A stretch of 19,986 nt of DNA from Betaproteobacteria bacterium (GCA_029865405.1 JAOUGZ010000008.1:1-19986); one strand, 5' to 3'. Shown: positions 1 through 7,065, counted from the stretch's first letter. Notes: a model not told the origin generated them from the sequence alone. Made by a program: numbers and translations.

Positions 1-727
1 CGTAGCGCGCGTCCTTCGGATTCACCGCCACCGCCACGTCGCCGAGCATCGTTTCGGGCCGCGTGGTCGCCACCGTGAGGCTGAAGCCCTCGCCGGGGTA
101 GCGGATCTCCCAGATCGTGCCGTCTTCCTCCTCGCTGTCCACCTCGAGATCCGAAACCGCGGTGCCGAGCACCGGGTCCCAGTTGACCAGGCGCTTGCCG
201 CGATAGATCAGTCCCTGCTCGTACAGGCGCACGAATACCTCCACCACGGCGCGCGACATCTTCGCATCCATGGTGAAGTAGCCGGCCTTCTGCCTTTCGG
301 TGTCGGCGTAGCGCCAGTTCCCGGACGCGCCGAGGCGCCGCATCTGGCCCATGATGGAAGCGCCGGACTGCTGCTTCCACTGCCACACGCGCTCCACGAA
401 CTTCTCCCGGCCCAGTTCGTGCCGCGACTTGCCTTCGTCCTGCAGCTGGCGCTCGACGACGATCTGCGTGGCGATGCCGGCGTGGTCGGTGCCCACCACC
501 CAGTTGGTGTTCTCGCCGCGCATGCGGTGATAGCGGATGAGGGCGTCCATGAGCGTCTGCTGGAACGCATGGCCCATGTGCAGCGTGCCGGTGACGTTCG
601 GCGGCGGCAGCTGGATGCAATAGGCCGGCGTGGCGTCGCCGCGGTGCGCAAAGCGGCCCGCGTCCTCCCAGCGCCCGTACCAGCGGGCCTCGACCGCGTG
701 CGGATCGAAGCTCTTGTCGAGCGACAC
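1..727 (-). CDS. valS: Valyl-tRNA synthetase, N-terminal part (runs off left edge)
   Basis: Class I aminoacyl-tRNA synthetase that charges tRNA-Val with valine in the cytoplasm. The first 242 residues are visible. They include [13 protein letters not shown] at about residues 41-53, the HIGH-type ATP-binding signature with its ValS-typical PPPNVTG lead-in. [10 protein letters not shown] follows at 79-88 and [10 protein letters not shown] at 221-230, the start of the editing (CP1) domain. The KMSKS loop and anticodon domain lie outside the window. The start is GTG at 727, giving [10 protein letters not shown], which fits the usual ValS N-terminus; it lies two nt after the stop of the upstream small gene. 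Only a weak purine-rich stretch precedes it, so translational coupling to the upstream gene is likely. It is the last visible gene of a pepA-holC-small gene-valS run. Identity is secure; the GTG start is probable. Confidence 0.97.
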   Translation of the reverse strand, partial: MSLDKSFDPHAVEARWYGRWEDAGRFAHRGDATPAYCIQLPPPNVTGTLHMGHAFQQTLMDALIRYHRMRGENTNWVVGTDHAGIATQIVVERQLQDEGKSRHELGREKFVERVWQWKQQSGASIMGQMRRLGASGNWRYADTERQKAGYFTMDAKMSRAVVEVFVRLYEQGLIYRGKRLVNWDPVLGTAVSDLEVDSEEEDGTIWEIRYPGEGFSLTVATTRPETMLGDVAVAVNPKDARY

Positions 728-729
728 GT

Positions 730-1083
730 TCAGCCGCCCGAGGGCGCGGATCGTTTTTGCGCCAGTGCGCCCGCGTCGAGCTTGCGCGCCTGCAGCTCGC
801 GGGCGATGGCGCCCGCCACCGCTTCCCGCAGCGCCGCGCGCAACGCGTCGCCCAGCGCGGCGAGCGCAGGCTGCAGCTCGTTTTCCAGTCGCGCCAGAAC
901 GGCGCGCTCCAACTCGCGCGACAGCGCCTCGACGGCGGCGGCGTCGAGCGCCGCCGGGCCGGCGGGCCGGTTCGGATCCACGATTTCGGTCAGCACCGGA
1001 AGGTCTTCGCCGCCCGGGGCGGCCTCCTGGTGACGCTTGAGCAGCGCATCCACGCGTTGCACCAGCGGATTGGGGTCAGCCAC
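730..1083 (-). CDS. Small helical protein of unknown function between holC and valS (possibly DUF2486-like)
   Basis: Encodes 117 residues from a GTG start at 1083 to a TGA ending at 730. The GTG overlaps the end of holC by 8 nt (GTGGCTGA), and the stop is two nt before the valS start, so it appears translationally coupled on both sides. The N-terminus contains a PVLTEIV motif near residue 24. The rest is alanine-, leucine- and charge-rich and looks like long amphipathic helices, with no signal peptide or membrane segment. Small proteins with a PVLT-type motif and a helical tail occur beside valS in some Burkholderiales, and DUF2486 is the family I recall, but I could not test membership. The tight overlaps and uniform base composition argue that it is a real gene. 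No function can be assigned. Confidence 0.75.
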   Translation of the reverse strand: MADPNPLVQRVDALLKRHQEAAPGGEDLPVLTEIVDPNRPAGPAALDAAAVEALSRELERAVLARLENELQPALAALGDALRAALREAVAGAIARELQARKLDAGALAQKRSAPSGG

Positions 1084-1510
1084 CGCGCGCCTCCCCCGCG
1101 AGATCGTGGTCCGCCATGCGGTAGCCGCGCTCCCGGTAAAAGCGATAGCGCTCGCGCGCGGCCTGCCGGTCAGCGTCCTCGCGCCCCACGACTTCGAGCA
1201 GGCGTTCGAAGCGCTCGAACGCCGGCGGCGTCCCGGGCGAGAGGTTAAGCAGCACGTCGCAGCCTGCGGCGGCGTCCGTTTCGGCTCCAATCAGCACCGG
1301 CGTTTGCGCGGCGAGCGCGTCCTCGGCGCGGCAATGCGGCACGAAGCCCGTGGCCGGCCAGGTCCACAGCAGGCGGTCGATCTGCTGCGCGGTATCGGCC
1401 TGCGGCGCGTAGATCAGGAGCCGCTTGCGCTGCTCGAGCGCCTTTCCGGCCAGCCGGCAGGCCACCTGCAGCTTGTCGGCGGCGTTGAAATAGAAGTCGA
1501 CCCGGGTCAT
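1076..1510 (-). CDS. holC: DNA polymerase III chi subunit
   Basis: Encodes 144 residues, close to the usual chi length. Chi belongs to the clamp-loader complex of DNA polymerase III and links it, through psi, to single-stranded-DNA-binding protein at the replication fork. The sequence begins MTRVDFYFNA and continues with a helix rich in basic residues (GKALEQRKRLLIYAP) and an RLLWTWP stretch, all typical of chi. VLLNLSPGTPPAFERFERLL follows, and the tail RYRFYRERGY is also characteristic. The ATG at 1510 overlaps the pepA stop by four nt (ATGA), and the 3' end overlaps the next gene by 8 nt, so this is one transcriptional unit with pepA and valS. The pepA-holC-valS order is a widespread proteobacterial arrangement and supports the call. 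Confidence 0.95.
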   Translation of the reverse strand: MTRVDFYFNAADKLQVACRLAGKALEQRKRLLIYAPQADTAQQIDRLLWTWPATGFVPHCRAEDALAAQTPVLIGAETDAAAGCDVLLNLSPGTPPAFERFERLLEVVGREDADRQAARERYRFYRERGYRMADHDLAGEARGG

Positions 1511-3012
1511 CGTCCCGCGCGAGCGAGCGCGAAGCGCACCAGCAGGGGCACGGGCCGGCCCGTGGAGCCCTTGTCGCGGCCGCTCTTCCATGCCGTGCCG
1601 GCGATGTCCAGGTGCGCCCAGCGCAGTTTCTTCGTGAAGCGCGCGAGGTAACAGGCCGCGGTCACGCTGCCGGCCGGCCGGCCGCCGATATTCGCCATGT
1701 CGGCGAAGTTCGAGCGCAGCTGCTCCTGGTAGTCCTCCCAGAGCGGCATTGGCCACACGCGGTCCCAGGCGTCTTCGCCCGCTGCGCGCAGTCCTTCGGC
1801 GAGCTTGTCGTCGTTGGCAAACAGCCCGGTGGCGACGTGCCCGAGCGCGATGACGCAGGCGCCCGTGAGCGTCGCAATGTCGATGACCGCATCGGGCTTG
1901 AAGCGCTCGGCGTAGGTCAGCGCGTCGCACAGGATGAGGCGCCCTTCGGCGTCGGTGTTCAGGATCTCAACCGTCTGCCCCGACATCGTCTTCACCACGT
2001 CCCCGGGCCGCGAGGCCTGGCCGCCGGGCATGTTTTCGCACGTCGGCACGACGCCGATCACGTTCAGCGGCGCTTTCATGCCGGCCAGCGCGCGCAGCAC
2101 ACCCAGTACGCTGCCGGCGCCCGACATGTCGTATTTCATCTCGTCCATCTCGCCTGCCGGCTTGAGCGAGATGCCGCCCGTGTCGAACGTGATGCCCTTG
2201 CCGACCAGCACCAGCGGCGGGGCCTTCTTCGCGCCGCCCGCGTAGCGCAGGACGATGAGCTTGGGCGGCTGGTGCGAGCCACGCGTGACCGCGAGCAGGG
2301 CACCCATGCCGAGGCGCTCCATGTCGCGACGCTCCAGCACTTCGAGGCCGAGCTTGAACTGGCGCGCGAGCTTCTTCGCTTCGTCGGCCAGGTAGGCCGG
2401 GGTGCAGATATTGGGCGGCAGGTTGCCCAGCGTGCGCGCCAGCGCGACGCCGTCGGCCGTCGCCACTGCTTCGCGCAGCGCCGCGCGCGCCGCTTCGCCA
2501 ACCGTGCCGCCCTGCACGGCGAGCGTCACGTCGGCCAGCGCGGGCGCGGGCGGCTGCTTCTGCGTCTTGAGCTGGTCAAACCGATAGAACGCGTCGCGCA
2601 GCCCCAGTGCCGCATGCCGCACGTTCCAGGCGGCCGAGCGGCGTCCAACCTTCAGGTCGGCGAGATAGAGCACGACATCGCGTGCGCCGAGCTCGCGCAG
2701 CGCCACGGCGGCGCCGCGCACGGCCTTGTGAAACGCGCTTTCCGCGAACTCCTTCTGTTCCCCGAGCCCGACCAGCAGGATGCGCTGCGCGGCCAGGCCG
2801 GCGACGCCGTGCAGCAGCAGCGTCGAGCCCGCCTTGGCGCTCAGGTCGCCTTGCGCGAGCACCGCGCCCAGCCGTCCGCGGGCGGCACGATCCGCGGCGG
2901 CCGCCGCGCGCGTCAGCACCGGCGCCCCCGAGCCGCTTGCCTGATAGACCCCGAGGACCAGGCATCCGGCCTTCGCACTCTGCGGCGCCAGCGCTCGTAT
3001 GCTAAATTCCAC
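1507..3012 (-). CDS. pepA: Leucyl aminopeptidase (M17 family, PepA)
   Basis: Cytosolic M17 metallo-aminopeptidase that removes N-terminal residues, usually as a hexamer with two divalent metals per active site. The protein has 501 residues, close to E. coli PepA. The N-terminal half is the variable macro-like domain. The C-terminal catalytic domain carries VGKGITFDTGGISLKP with the metal- and substrate-binding Lys and Asp, then the family signature NTDAEGRL. GSVTAACYLARF and WAHLDIAGTAW near the C-terminus are also typical. The start is GTG at 3012 (MEFSIRAL, matching the MEFSIK-type start of the family), preceded by GGGAG at 3023-3019 with a 6-nt gap. PepA also acts as a DNA-binding accessory protein in E. 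coli; nothing here shows whether that applies. It heads the pepA-holC-small gene-valS operon and diverges from lptF across a 36-nt gap. Confidence 0.97.
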   Translation of the reverse strand: MEFSIRALAPQSAKAGCLVLGVYQASGSGAPVLTRAAAAADRAARGRLGAVLAQGDLSAKAGSTLLLHGVAGLAAQRILLVGLGEQKEFAESAFHKAVRGAAVALRELGARDVVLYLADLKVGRRSAAWNVRHAALGLRDAFYRFDQLKTQKQPPAPALADVTLAVQGGTVGEAARAALREAVATADGVALARTLGNLPPNICTPAYLADEAKKLARQFKLGLEVLERRDMERLGMGALLAVTRGSHQPPKLIVLRYAGGAKKAPPLVLVGKGITFDTGGISLKPAGEMDEMKYDMSGAGSVLGVLRALAGMKAPLNVIGVVPTCENMPGGQASRPGDVVKTMSGQTVEILNTDAEGRLILCDALTYAERFKPDAVIDIATLTGACVIALGHVATGLFANDDKLAEGLRAAGEDAWDRVWPMPLWEDYQEQLRSNFADMANIGGRPAGSVTAACYLARFTKKLRWAHLDIAGTAWKSGRDKGSTGRPVPLLVRFALARAGR

Positions 3013-3048
3013 CCGAATCTCCCGTGTAATGAGTACTTTAAGTATCGC
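3013..3048. promoter_or_regulatory. Short divergent pepA/lptF intergenic region with a small palindrome
   Basis: Only 36 nt separate the pepA and lptF start codons, so the two promoters must overlap each other or the neighbouring coding ends. This stretch is AT-rich relative to its surroundings. It contains the perfect palindrome TACTT-T-AAGTA at 3034-3044, five nt before the lptF ATG, and the pepA ribosome binding site GGGAG on the minus strand. A TGTAAT hexamer at 3025-3030 resembles a -10 element, but no convincing -35 accompanies it. No clear Shine-Dalgarno sequence precedes lptF. Confidence 0.4.
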
Positions 3049-4125
3049 ATGATCTTTCACCGCGCGCTGCTGCGCGAGTTCGCGCAATTGGCGACGGCGG
3101 TGTTCCTCTCGCTGTTCCTGATCGCCATCACCACGCGCCTCGTGCGTTTGCTGGGGCAGGCGGCGGGCGGCAAGATCCCGACCGACGCCGTGGTCGCCTT
3201 TCTCGGCTTCTTTGCGCTCAACGCGCTGCCCGTGCTGCTGTCGCTCACATTGTTCGTCACCGTGCTCCTCACGGTGACGCGCAGCTACCGGGATTCCGAG
3301 ATGGTCATCTGGTTCAGCTCCGGGCTGTCGCTTGCGGCCTGGGTACGCCCGGTGCTGACGTTCGCCGCGCCGCTGGTGGTGGTGATCGCGACCCTGTCGA
3401 CGGTGATCGCGCCCTGGGCGGTGCGCACGAGCGAGCAGTATCGCAGCCGCGTCGATGCGCGTGACGACGTGGCGCGCGTCGACCCGGGCGTATTCGGCGA
3501 ATCGCGCTCGCGCGACCGCGTGTTCTTCGTCGAATCGGCCGGCAGCGTCGCCGGCGAAGTGCGGAACGTGTTCGTCAATTCCGTGCAGCACGGTCGCACG
3601 GGCGTCATGTTCAGCCGCAAGGGCCTCGTGGAGACGGCGGCCAACGGCGACCGCTTCATCGTCATGCTCGACGGCCGGCGCTACGAAGGCGTGCCGGGAG
3701 AGGCCGACTACCGAGTGATGGAGTTTGAGCGCTACGAGGCGCGGGTCGAGTCGGCGGCGGGGGAGGAGCCGGTGCCGACGCACAAGAGCCTGTCCACGCT
3801 CGCCCTGCTGCGCAATCCGAGCGACGCGAATCGTGGCGAGCTCGTGTGGCGCATCGGCATTCCCCTGTCGGCGCTGATTCTCGCCCTGCTCGCCATCCCG
3901 ATGAGCTTCGTCAACCCGCGCGCCGGGCGCTCGGTAAACCTCTTGTTCGCGCTGCTCGCCTATCTCGTCTACCAGAACCTGCTGAGCGTCAGCCAGGCAC
4001 GCGTGGCGCAGGGGGCCCTGGATTTCTCCGTTGGCTGGTGGCTCGTGCACGCGATCGTCATGGTCGTGCTGCTGGTGCTGTTCGCGCAGCGCATGACGCT
4101 CGTGCGTTTGAAGCTGCGGGGCTGA
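3049..4125 (+). CDS. lptF: LPS export ABC transporter permease LptF
   Basis: One of the two inner-membrane permease subunits of the LptB2FG transporter, which extracts lipopolysaccharide from the outer leaflet of the inner membrane and passes it to LptC. The protein has 358 residues with the YjgP/YjgQ layout: three N-terminal membrane segments (about 11-33, 46-72 and 100-120), a periplasmic beta-jellyroll domain of about 140 residues (QYRSR through KSLST), and three C-terminal membrane segments. The conserved piece WRIGIPLSALILALLAIPMS near residue 264 is typical. ATG at 3049 is chosen because it gives the usual short cytoplasmic start MIFHRALLRE; no good ribosome binding site is visible. lptG follows four nt after the stop, and divergent pepA is a common neighbour. 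It is probably essential in an LPS-bearing cell. Confidence 0.96.
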   Translation: MIFHRALLREFAQLATAVFLSLFLIAITTRLVRLLGQAAGGKIPTDAVVAFLGFFALNALPVLLSLTLFVTVLLTVTRSYRDSEMVIWFSSGLSLAAWVRPVLTFAAPLVVVIATLSTVIAPWAVRTSEQYRSRVDARDDVARVDPGVFGESRSRDRVFFVESAGSVAGEVRNVFVNSVQHGRTGVMFSRKGLVETAANGDRFIVMLDGRRYEGVPGEADYRVMEFERYEARVESAAGEEPVPTHKSLSTLALLRNPSDANRGELVWRIGIPLSALILALLAIPMSFVNPRAGRSVNLLFALLAYLVYQNLLSVSQARVAQGALDFSVGWWLVHAIVMVVLLVLFAQRMTLVRLKLRG

Positions 4126-4129
4126 TGCG

Positions 4130-5215
4130 ATGACGGGCGCCAGCCGCACCCTGAATCGCTACCTGGCCCGCGAGGTCGTGGCGGCGGTGACCTTCATCCT
4201 GCTCGGGTTCCTCGGGTTGTTCGCGTTTTTCGACCTGCTGGGTGAATTCCGCGACCTGGGCAAGGGCGACTACAACCTGCGGCAGGTCTTTGCCTACGTG
4301 CTGCTGTCCGCGCCGACACACGCCTATGAGCTGCTGCCGGTGGCGGTGCTGATCGGCACGCTCTACGTGCTCGCCCATCTGGCGAACAATTCCGAGTTCA
4401 CCGTGATGCGCGCCGCCGGCATGTCGCCGGGGCAGGCGAGCCGCATGCTGCTGCGCGCCGGCCTGGTATTCGCGGCCGTCACATTTGCCATCGGCGAATG
4501 GGTGGCGCCGGCCGCGGAGGAGGCGGCGCAGCAGGTGCGCATGCGCGCGCTGTCCGCAGCCATCGGGCAGGACCTCCAATCGGGGCTCTGGTTCAAGGAC
4601 GAGCGCGCCTTCATCAATGTACGCGAGGCGCGCGAGGCGAACCGGCTGAGCGGCGTGCGCATCTACGCGTTCGATGCCGAATACCGGCTGGACAGCATCA
4701 CGTCGGCGGCGCTCGGCGAGTATCTCGAGCAAGGCGCCTGGCGCTTGAGCGGCGTCGTACAGACCCACTTTACTGCCGACGGGCCGCGCAGCACGCAGCT
4801 CGCGCAGACGCGCTGGCGCACCGCCGTGACGCCGGATCTGATCAGCGTGCTGGTGGTGGATCCCGAGCGCATGTCGGCCTGGGGCCTTTACCGCTACACC
4901 CAGCACCTCGCGGGCAATCGGCAGAAGACCGGGCGCTACGAAATAGCCCTGTGGAAGAAGGTGTTCTACCCGATCGCCACGCTGGTGATGATGGCGCTGG
5001 CGTTGCCGTTCGCGTACATGCAAGCGCGCTCCGGCATGGTGGGCCTGAAGGTGTTCCTCGGCATCATGCTCGGCATCTTCTTCCACATGCTGAACGGCCT
5101 CTTCGCCCACATCGGACTGCTGCAGAATTGGCCGCCGTTCGCCGCCGCGGCGCTGCCGGGCGCGGCGTTCTTCCTCGCGGCGGTGCTGATGATGTGGTGG
5201 GTCGAGCGGCGCTAG
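4130..5215 (+). CDS. lptG: LPS export ABC transporter permease LptG
   Basis: Partner permease of LptF in the LptB2FG lipopolysaccharide exporter. It has 361 residues, like E. coli LptG. After a short cytoplasmic start (MTGASRTLNRYLARE) come three membrane segments at about 16-38, 60-85 and 100-122. NSEFTVMRAAGMSP, near residues 87-100, is the conserved loop thought to contact the LptB ATPase. A periplasmic jellyroll domain of about 150 residues follows, then three more membrane helices that include the conserved ALWKKVFYPI entry. The ATG at 4130 is four nt after the lptF stop. An earlier ATG at 4125 meets a stop after two codons and is excluded. The TAG stop (5213-5215) overlaps the stop of the convergent RDD gene through a shared CTAG. 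Confidence 0.96.
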   Translation: MTGASRTLNRYLAREVVAAVTFILLGFLGLFAFFDLLGEFRDLGKGDYNLRQVFAYVLLSAPTHAYELLPVAVLIGTLYVLAHLANNSEFTVMRAAGMSPGQASRMLLRAGLVFAAVTFAIGEWVAPAAEEAAQQVRMRALSAAIGQDLQSGLWFKDERAFINVREAREANRLSGVRIYAFDAEYRLDSITSAALGEYLEQGAWRLSGVVQTHFTADGPRSTQLAQTRWRTAVTPDLISVLVVDPERMSAWGLYRYTQHLAGNRQKTGRYEIALWKKVFYPIATLVMMALALPFAYMQARSGMVGLKVFLGIMLGIFFHMLNGLFAHIGLLQNWPPFAAAALPGAAFFLAAVLMMWWVERR

Positions 5216-5598
5216 GCGCGCACCAGCCGCGTGCCCGCCATGCGGTCGTGCAGGAACTGACGGTCGCGGTCGACCAGCGCCCACGCCACCCCGACCCCCG
5301 TCGGCACGAGCACGAGCGCAAGCAGGAAGCGCAGCAGCGCCTTGCGCGGCGTCACCTCGATCAAGCGGATGCGCCACGCCTTCATCGCCAGCGTCTGGCC
5401 GCCGCGCAGCCAGCACCAGAGAAAATAGGCGGCGAACACGGCGATCAGGAACGCCTGGTGCGCGCGCAGCAGCCAGCCCTCGAGCGGCGCACCGCGCGAA
5501 GCGAAGTAGAAGGCAGATCCGGCGAAGAACGCGACCGCGAGGACGAGCAGCGCTTCGTAAAGAACGCTCGCGAGGCGCCGCGCGATGCCCGGGGTCAC
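5212..5598 (-). CDS. RDD-family small membrane protein
   Basis: Encodes 128 residues with the RDD-family pattern: IARRLASVLYEALLVLAV at the N-terminus holds the conserved Arg, with Glu where many members have Asp. Two or three hydrophobic segments follow (about 13-32, 48-64 and 88-108). The loop GGQTLAMKAWRIRLI at 67-81 is typical, and the tail DRQFLHDRMAGTRLV carries the final conserved Asp. RDD proteins are inner-membrane proteins of mostly unknown role; some have been proposed as ion antiporters. The start is taken as GTG at 5598, overlapping the upstream stop by four nt (GTGA). It is last in the sigma factor-DUF3619-DUF3106-RDD set. Its TAG stop is shared with the convergent lptG stop at CTAG, and no terminator lies between the two genes. 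Confidence 0.88.
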   Translation of the reverse strand: MTPGIARRLASVLYEALLVLAVAFFAGSAFYFASRGAPLEGWLLRAHQAFLIAVFAAYFLWCWLRGGQTLAMKAWRIRLIEVTPRKALLRFLLALVLVPTGVGVAWALVDRDRQFLHDRMAGTRLVRA

Positions 5599-6002
5599 TT
5601 CGCCGGCGCGGGTTTCTTGCGCGGCGGCAGCGACTGGTATTCGTCCCACTGCTGTTGCAGGTCGCCGCGTTTTTCGGGCGGCACCTTGCTGATGCGCCGG
5701 TAATTCTCGCGCGCCTGCTTGCGCTGTTCGGGCGTGAGCTTGGCCCACTTCTTCATGTTCGCCTGCACGCGCTCTTGTCCGACGGGCGTCATCTTGGGAT
5801 AGCGCTTGGCGACCCCGATCCACTTCACGCGCTGCACCGGCTCGAGGCGGTCCCATTCGCCTTCGAGGGGCGCGAGGACCTTTTGCTGCTCGGCGTTCAA
5901 CTGCGCCCAGCGGCGATCCGGCTCGGGCGCGGCCGCGGCCGGCGCCGCCGCGAACAGGACCATCGCCGCTAGGGCTGTAGCGAGGCGCGCCGCTTGAGCC
6001 AC
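5595..6002 (-). CDS. DUF3106-type exported protein
   Basis: Encodes 135 residues from a GTG start at 6002. Residues 1-24 look like a Sec signal peptide, with a short basic start, a hydrophobic core (LATALAAMVLFAAAP) and an AAAA cleavage region. The mature part is helical and Lys/Arg/Gln-rich. It repeats a short motif of the form LT/P-E-Q-R/Q: LNAEQQKVLAPL, LEPVQRVKWI, MTPVGQERVQ, LTPEQRKQAREN, VPPEKRGDLQQQW. That pattern is characteristic of DUF3106 proteins, whose function is unknown. It is predicted to be periplasmic. The start overlaps the preceding gene by 34 nt. An internal ATG (residue 14) would leave too short a signal sequence, which favours the GTG. It lies in a tight unit with a sigma factor, a one-helix membrane protein and an RDD protein. 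Confidence 0.85.
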   Translation of the reverse strand: MAQAARLATALAAMVLFAAAPAAAAPEPDRRWAQLNAEQQKVLAPLEGEWDRLEPVQRVKWIGVAKRYPKMTPVGQERVQANMKKWAKLTPEQRKQARENYRRISKVPPEKRGDLQQQWDEYQSLPPRKKPAPAK

Positions 6003-6355
6003 GCTGCGAATCCCTGGTCGAGGTAGGCGTCGATCGGCAGATCGCCGGAAAGCAACTGTGCATCCAGCTCCTCGACTTCCGCGGCGCGCTGCGTCTGCTG
6101 CCATGCGTAGGTGGTGAAGAAGGCGACAGCGAGGATCGCCAGCGGCAGCAGCACCCGCAGCGACAACCCGCGCGCACCGCCGATGCGGCCCATCGCATGG
6201 TCGGCGAGGGCGAGACCTGCCACCGGCTCGGCGTCGTGATGGGCGAGTGCCTGCTCGCGGGCGGCGCGCAAGCGGGCCGCGATACGCGCGTTGACCCGGG
6301 CGCCCAGGTTCAGCTGCTGGCGCACACGCAGGGCAAATTGTGCTTCGTGGTCCAT
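5969..6355 (-). CDS. DUF3619-type single-pass membrane protein, possible anti-sigma factor
   Basis: Encodes 128 residues beginning MDHEAQFALRVRQQL. A soluble, Arg-rich N-terminal part of about 60 residues (VNARIAARLRAAREQAL) precedes one strongly hydrophobic segment at about 65-84 (LRVLLPLAILAVAFFTTYAW). A short C-terminal part of about 40 residues carries ELDAQLLSGDLPIDAYLDQGF. This matches my memory of DUF3619, found in betaproteobacteria beside an ECF-like sigma factor. The layout of a cytoplasmic domain, one membrane helix and a periplasmic tail, encoded three nt after a sigma-factor stop, is that of membrane-bound anti-sigma factors. This role is inferred from context; no zinc-binding HxxxCxxC motif is present. 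The ATG at 6355 is the only plausible start. Confidence 0.85.
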   Translation of the reverse strand: MDHEAQFALRVRQQLNLGARVNARIAARLRAAREQALAHHDAEPVAGLALADHAMGRIGGARGLSLRVLLPLAILAVAFFTTYAWQQTQRAAEVEELDAQLLSGDLPIDAYLDQGFAAWLKRRASLQP

Positions 6356-6358
6356 GGT

Positions 6359-6928
6359 CTACAACGTAATCCCGCGTGCCTTGAGCGCAACGGCCAGCGC
6401 ATGCGCCGCTCGCGAGCAGTGCGTTTTCACGCTGCCCTCGGAGCAGCCCATGGCGCGGGCGGTATCGGCGACATCCAATTCCTCCCAGTAACGCATGAGA
6501 AACGCTTCGCGTTGACGGGCCGGCAGCCTCGATATTTCTTGTTCAATAATTTCAACGACTTGAGACCGTTCCAGATGCTCTGACGGGGTCTCGTGCGGGT
6601 TCGACTCGCCGGCCGCCGCCAAAGTTTCGAGGGGGTCGTGATCTTCGCTCTCGTCGCGTCCCGGCTGCATCGACGAGAACAGGGTGACCCAGGCGGAGCG
6701 CACCTTCTGCCGTCGGTACCAGTCGCGAATCGCGTTCTGCAGAATGCGCTGAAAGAGCATCGGCAGCTCGGCAGGGGGACGCCCGCCGTATCTTTCGGCG
6801 AGGCGCAACATGGCGTCTTGCACGATGTCCAGGGCGGCCTGCTCGTCGCGCACGGCATACACGGCCTGCTTGAAGGCGCGCCGCTCTGCACCCTCGAGGA
6901 AGGCCGAAAGCTCGCTGCGCGAGGCCAG
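6359..6928 (-). CDS. ECF-like RNA polymerase sigma-70 factor with probable CTG start
   Basis: Alternative sigma factor of 189 residues when read from CTG at 6928. Region 2 spans about 18-80 and includes ALDIVQDAMLRLAERY (2.1-2.2) and PMLFQRILQNAIRDWYRRQK (2.3-2.4, promoter -10 recognition). An acidic linker (about 88-120) follows. Region 4 (about 122-185) includes LPARQREAFLMRYWEELDVADTARAMGCSEGSVKTH-type helix-turn-helix sequence for the -35. The frame has no ATG in the N-terminal part. The first GTG (6862) would remove half of region 2.1. CTG at 6928 is preceded by AGGGAG at 6939-6934 with a 5-nt gap and gives (M)ASRSELSAFL, which fits the start I recall for betaproteobacterial relatives. 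The gene is divergent from ilvB and leads the DUF3619-DUF3106-RDD unit. Its regulon is unknown. Confidence 0.9.
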   Translation of the reverse strand: MASRSELSAFLEGAERRAFKQAVYAVRDEQAALDIVQDAMLRLAERYGGRPPAELPMLFQRILQNAIRDWYRRQKVRSAWVTLFSSMQPGRDESEDHDPLETLAAAGESNPHETPSEHLERSQVVEIIEQEISRLPARQREAFLMRYWEELDVADTARAMGCSEGSVKTHCSRAAHALAVALKARGITL

Positions 6929-7065
6929 TGCTTCTCCCTGCCGCCGAGGGCGGCGTGCGATTTGCGGGCGATGTTACCAAAATCACCCTGCCGGACCACG
7001 TCCGGTTGCTTGACCGCAATGCAACAAGTCTTTAATGTTCAACGTTTTCCCGTCAATCGCAGGCC
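6929..7065. promoter_or_regulatory. Divergent sigma factor/ilvB control region with inverted repeats
   Basis: These 137 nt lie between two divergent starts and should hold both promoters. On the plus strand TTGACC (7010-7015) and TTTAAT (7031-7036) resemble -35 and -10 elements for ilvB, but the 15-nt spacer is short. Upstream is a perfect inverted repeat CCGGAC-CAC-GTCCGG at 6991-7005. A second one, GTTGC-N11-GCAAC at 7005-7025, overlaps the possible -35, as an operator would. The ribosome binding site AGGGAG of the sigma factor is at 6939-6934 on the minus strand. No terminator or leader peptide was recognised. All assignments are by eye. Confidence 0.4.

Noticed and set aside
4125..4133. 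ATG at 4125 as the lptG start
   Set aside because: It reads ATG-CGA-TGA and stops at once; the ATG at 4130 opens the conserved LptG frame.
3013..4149. A long minus-strand reading frame extending pepA upstream by some 380 codons, opposite lptF
   Set aside because: The extension is His/Arg/Glu/Gln-rich, low-complexity antisense sequence of a well-recognised gene. PepA itself has a normal length and a good ribosome binding site at 3012.
4058..5416. A 452-codon minus-strand frame opposite lptG
   Set aside because: It is His/Arg/Gly-rich shadow sequence; the plus strand has the conserved LptG pattern and topology.
6862..6864. GTG at 6864-6862 as the start of the sigma factor
   Set aside because: It would delete part of region 2.1 and has no ribosome binding site comparable to AGGGAG before the CTG at 6928.
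7005..7025. LysR-type T-N11-A box in the ilvB upstream region
   Set aside because: The GTTGC-N11-GCAAC dyad has C and G, not T and A, at the N11 boundaries, so it does not fit the motif strictly; kept only as a generic inverted repeat.
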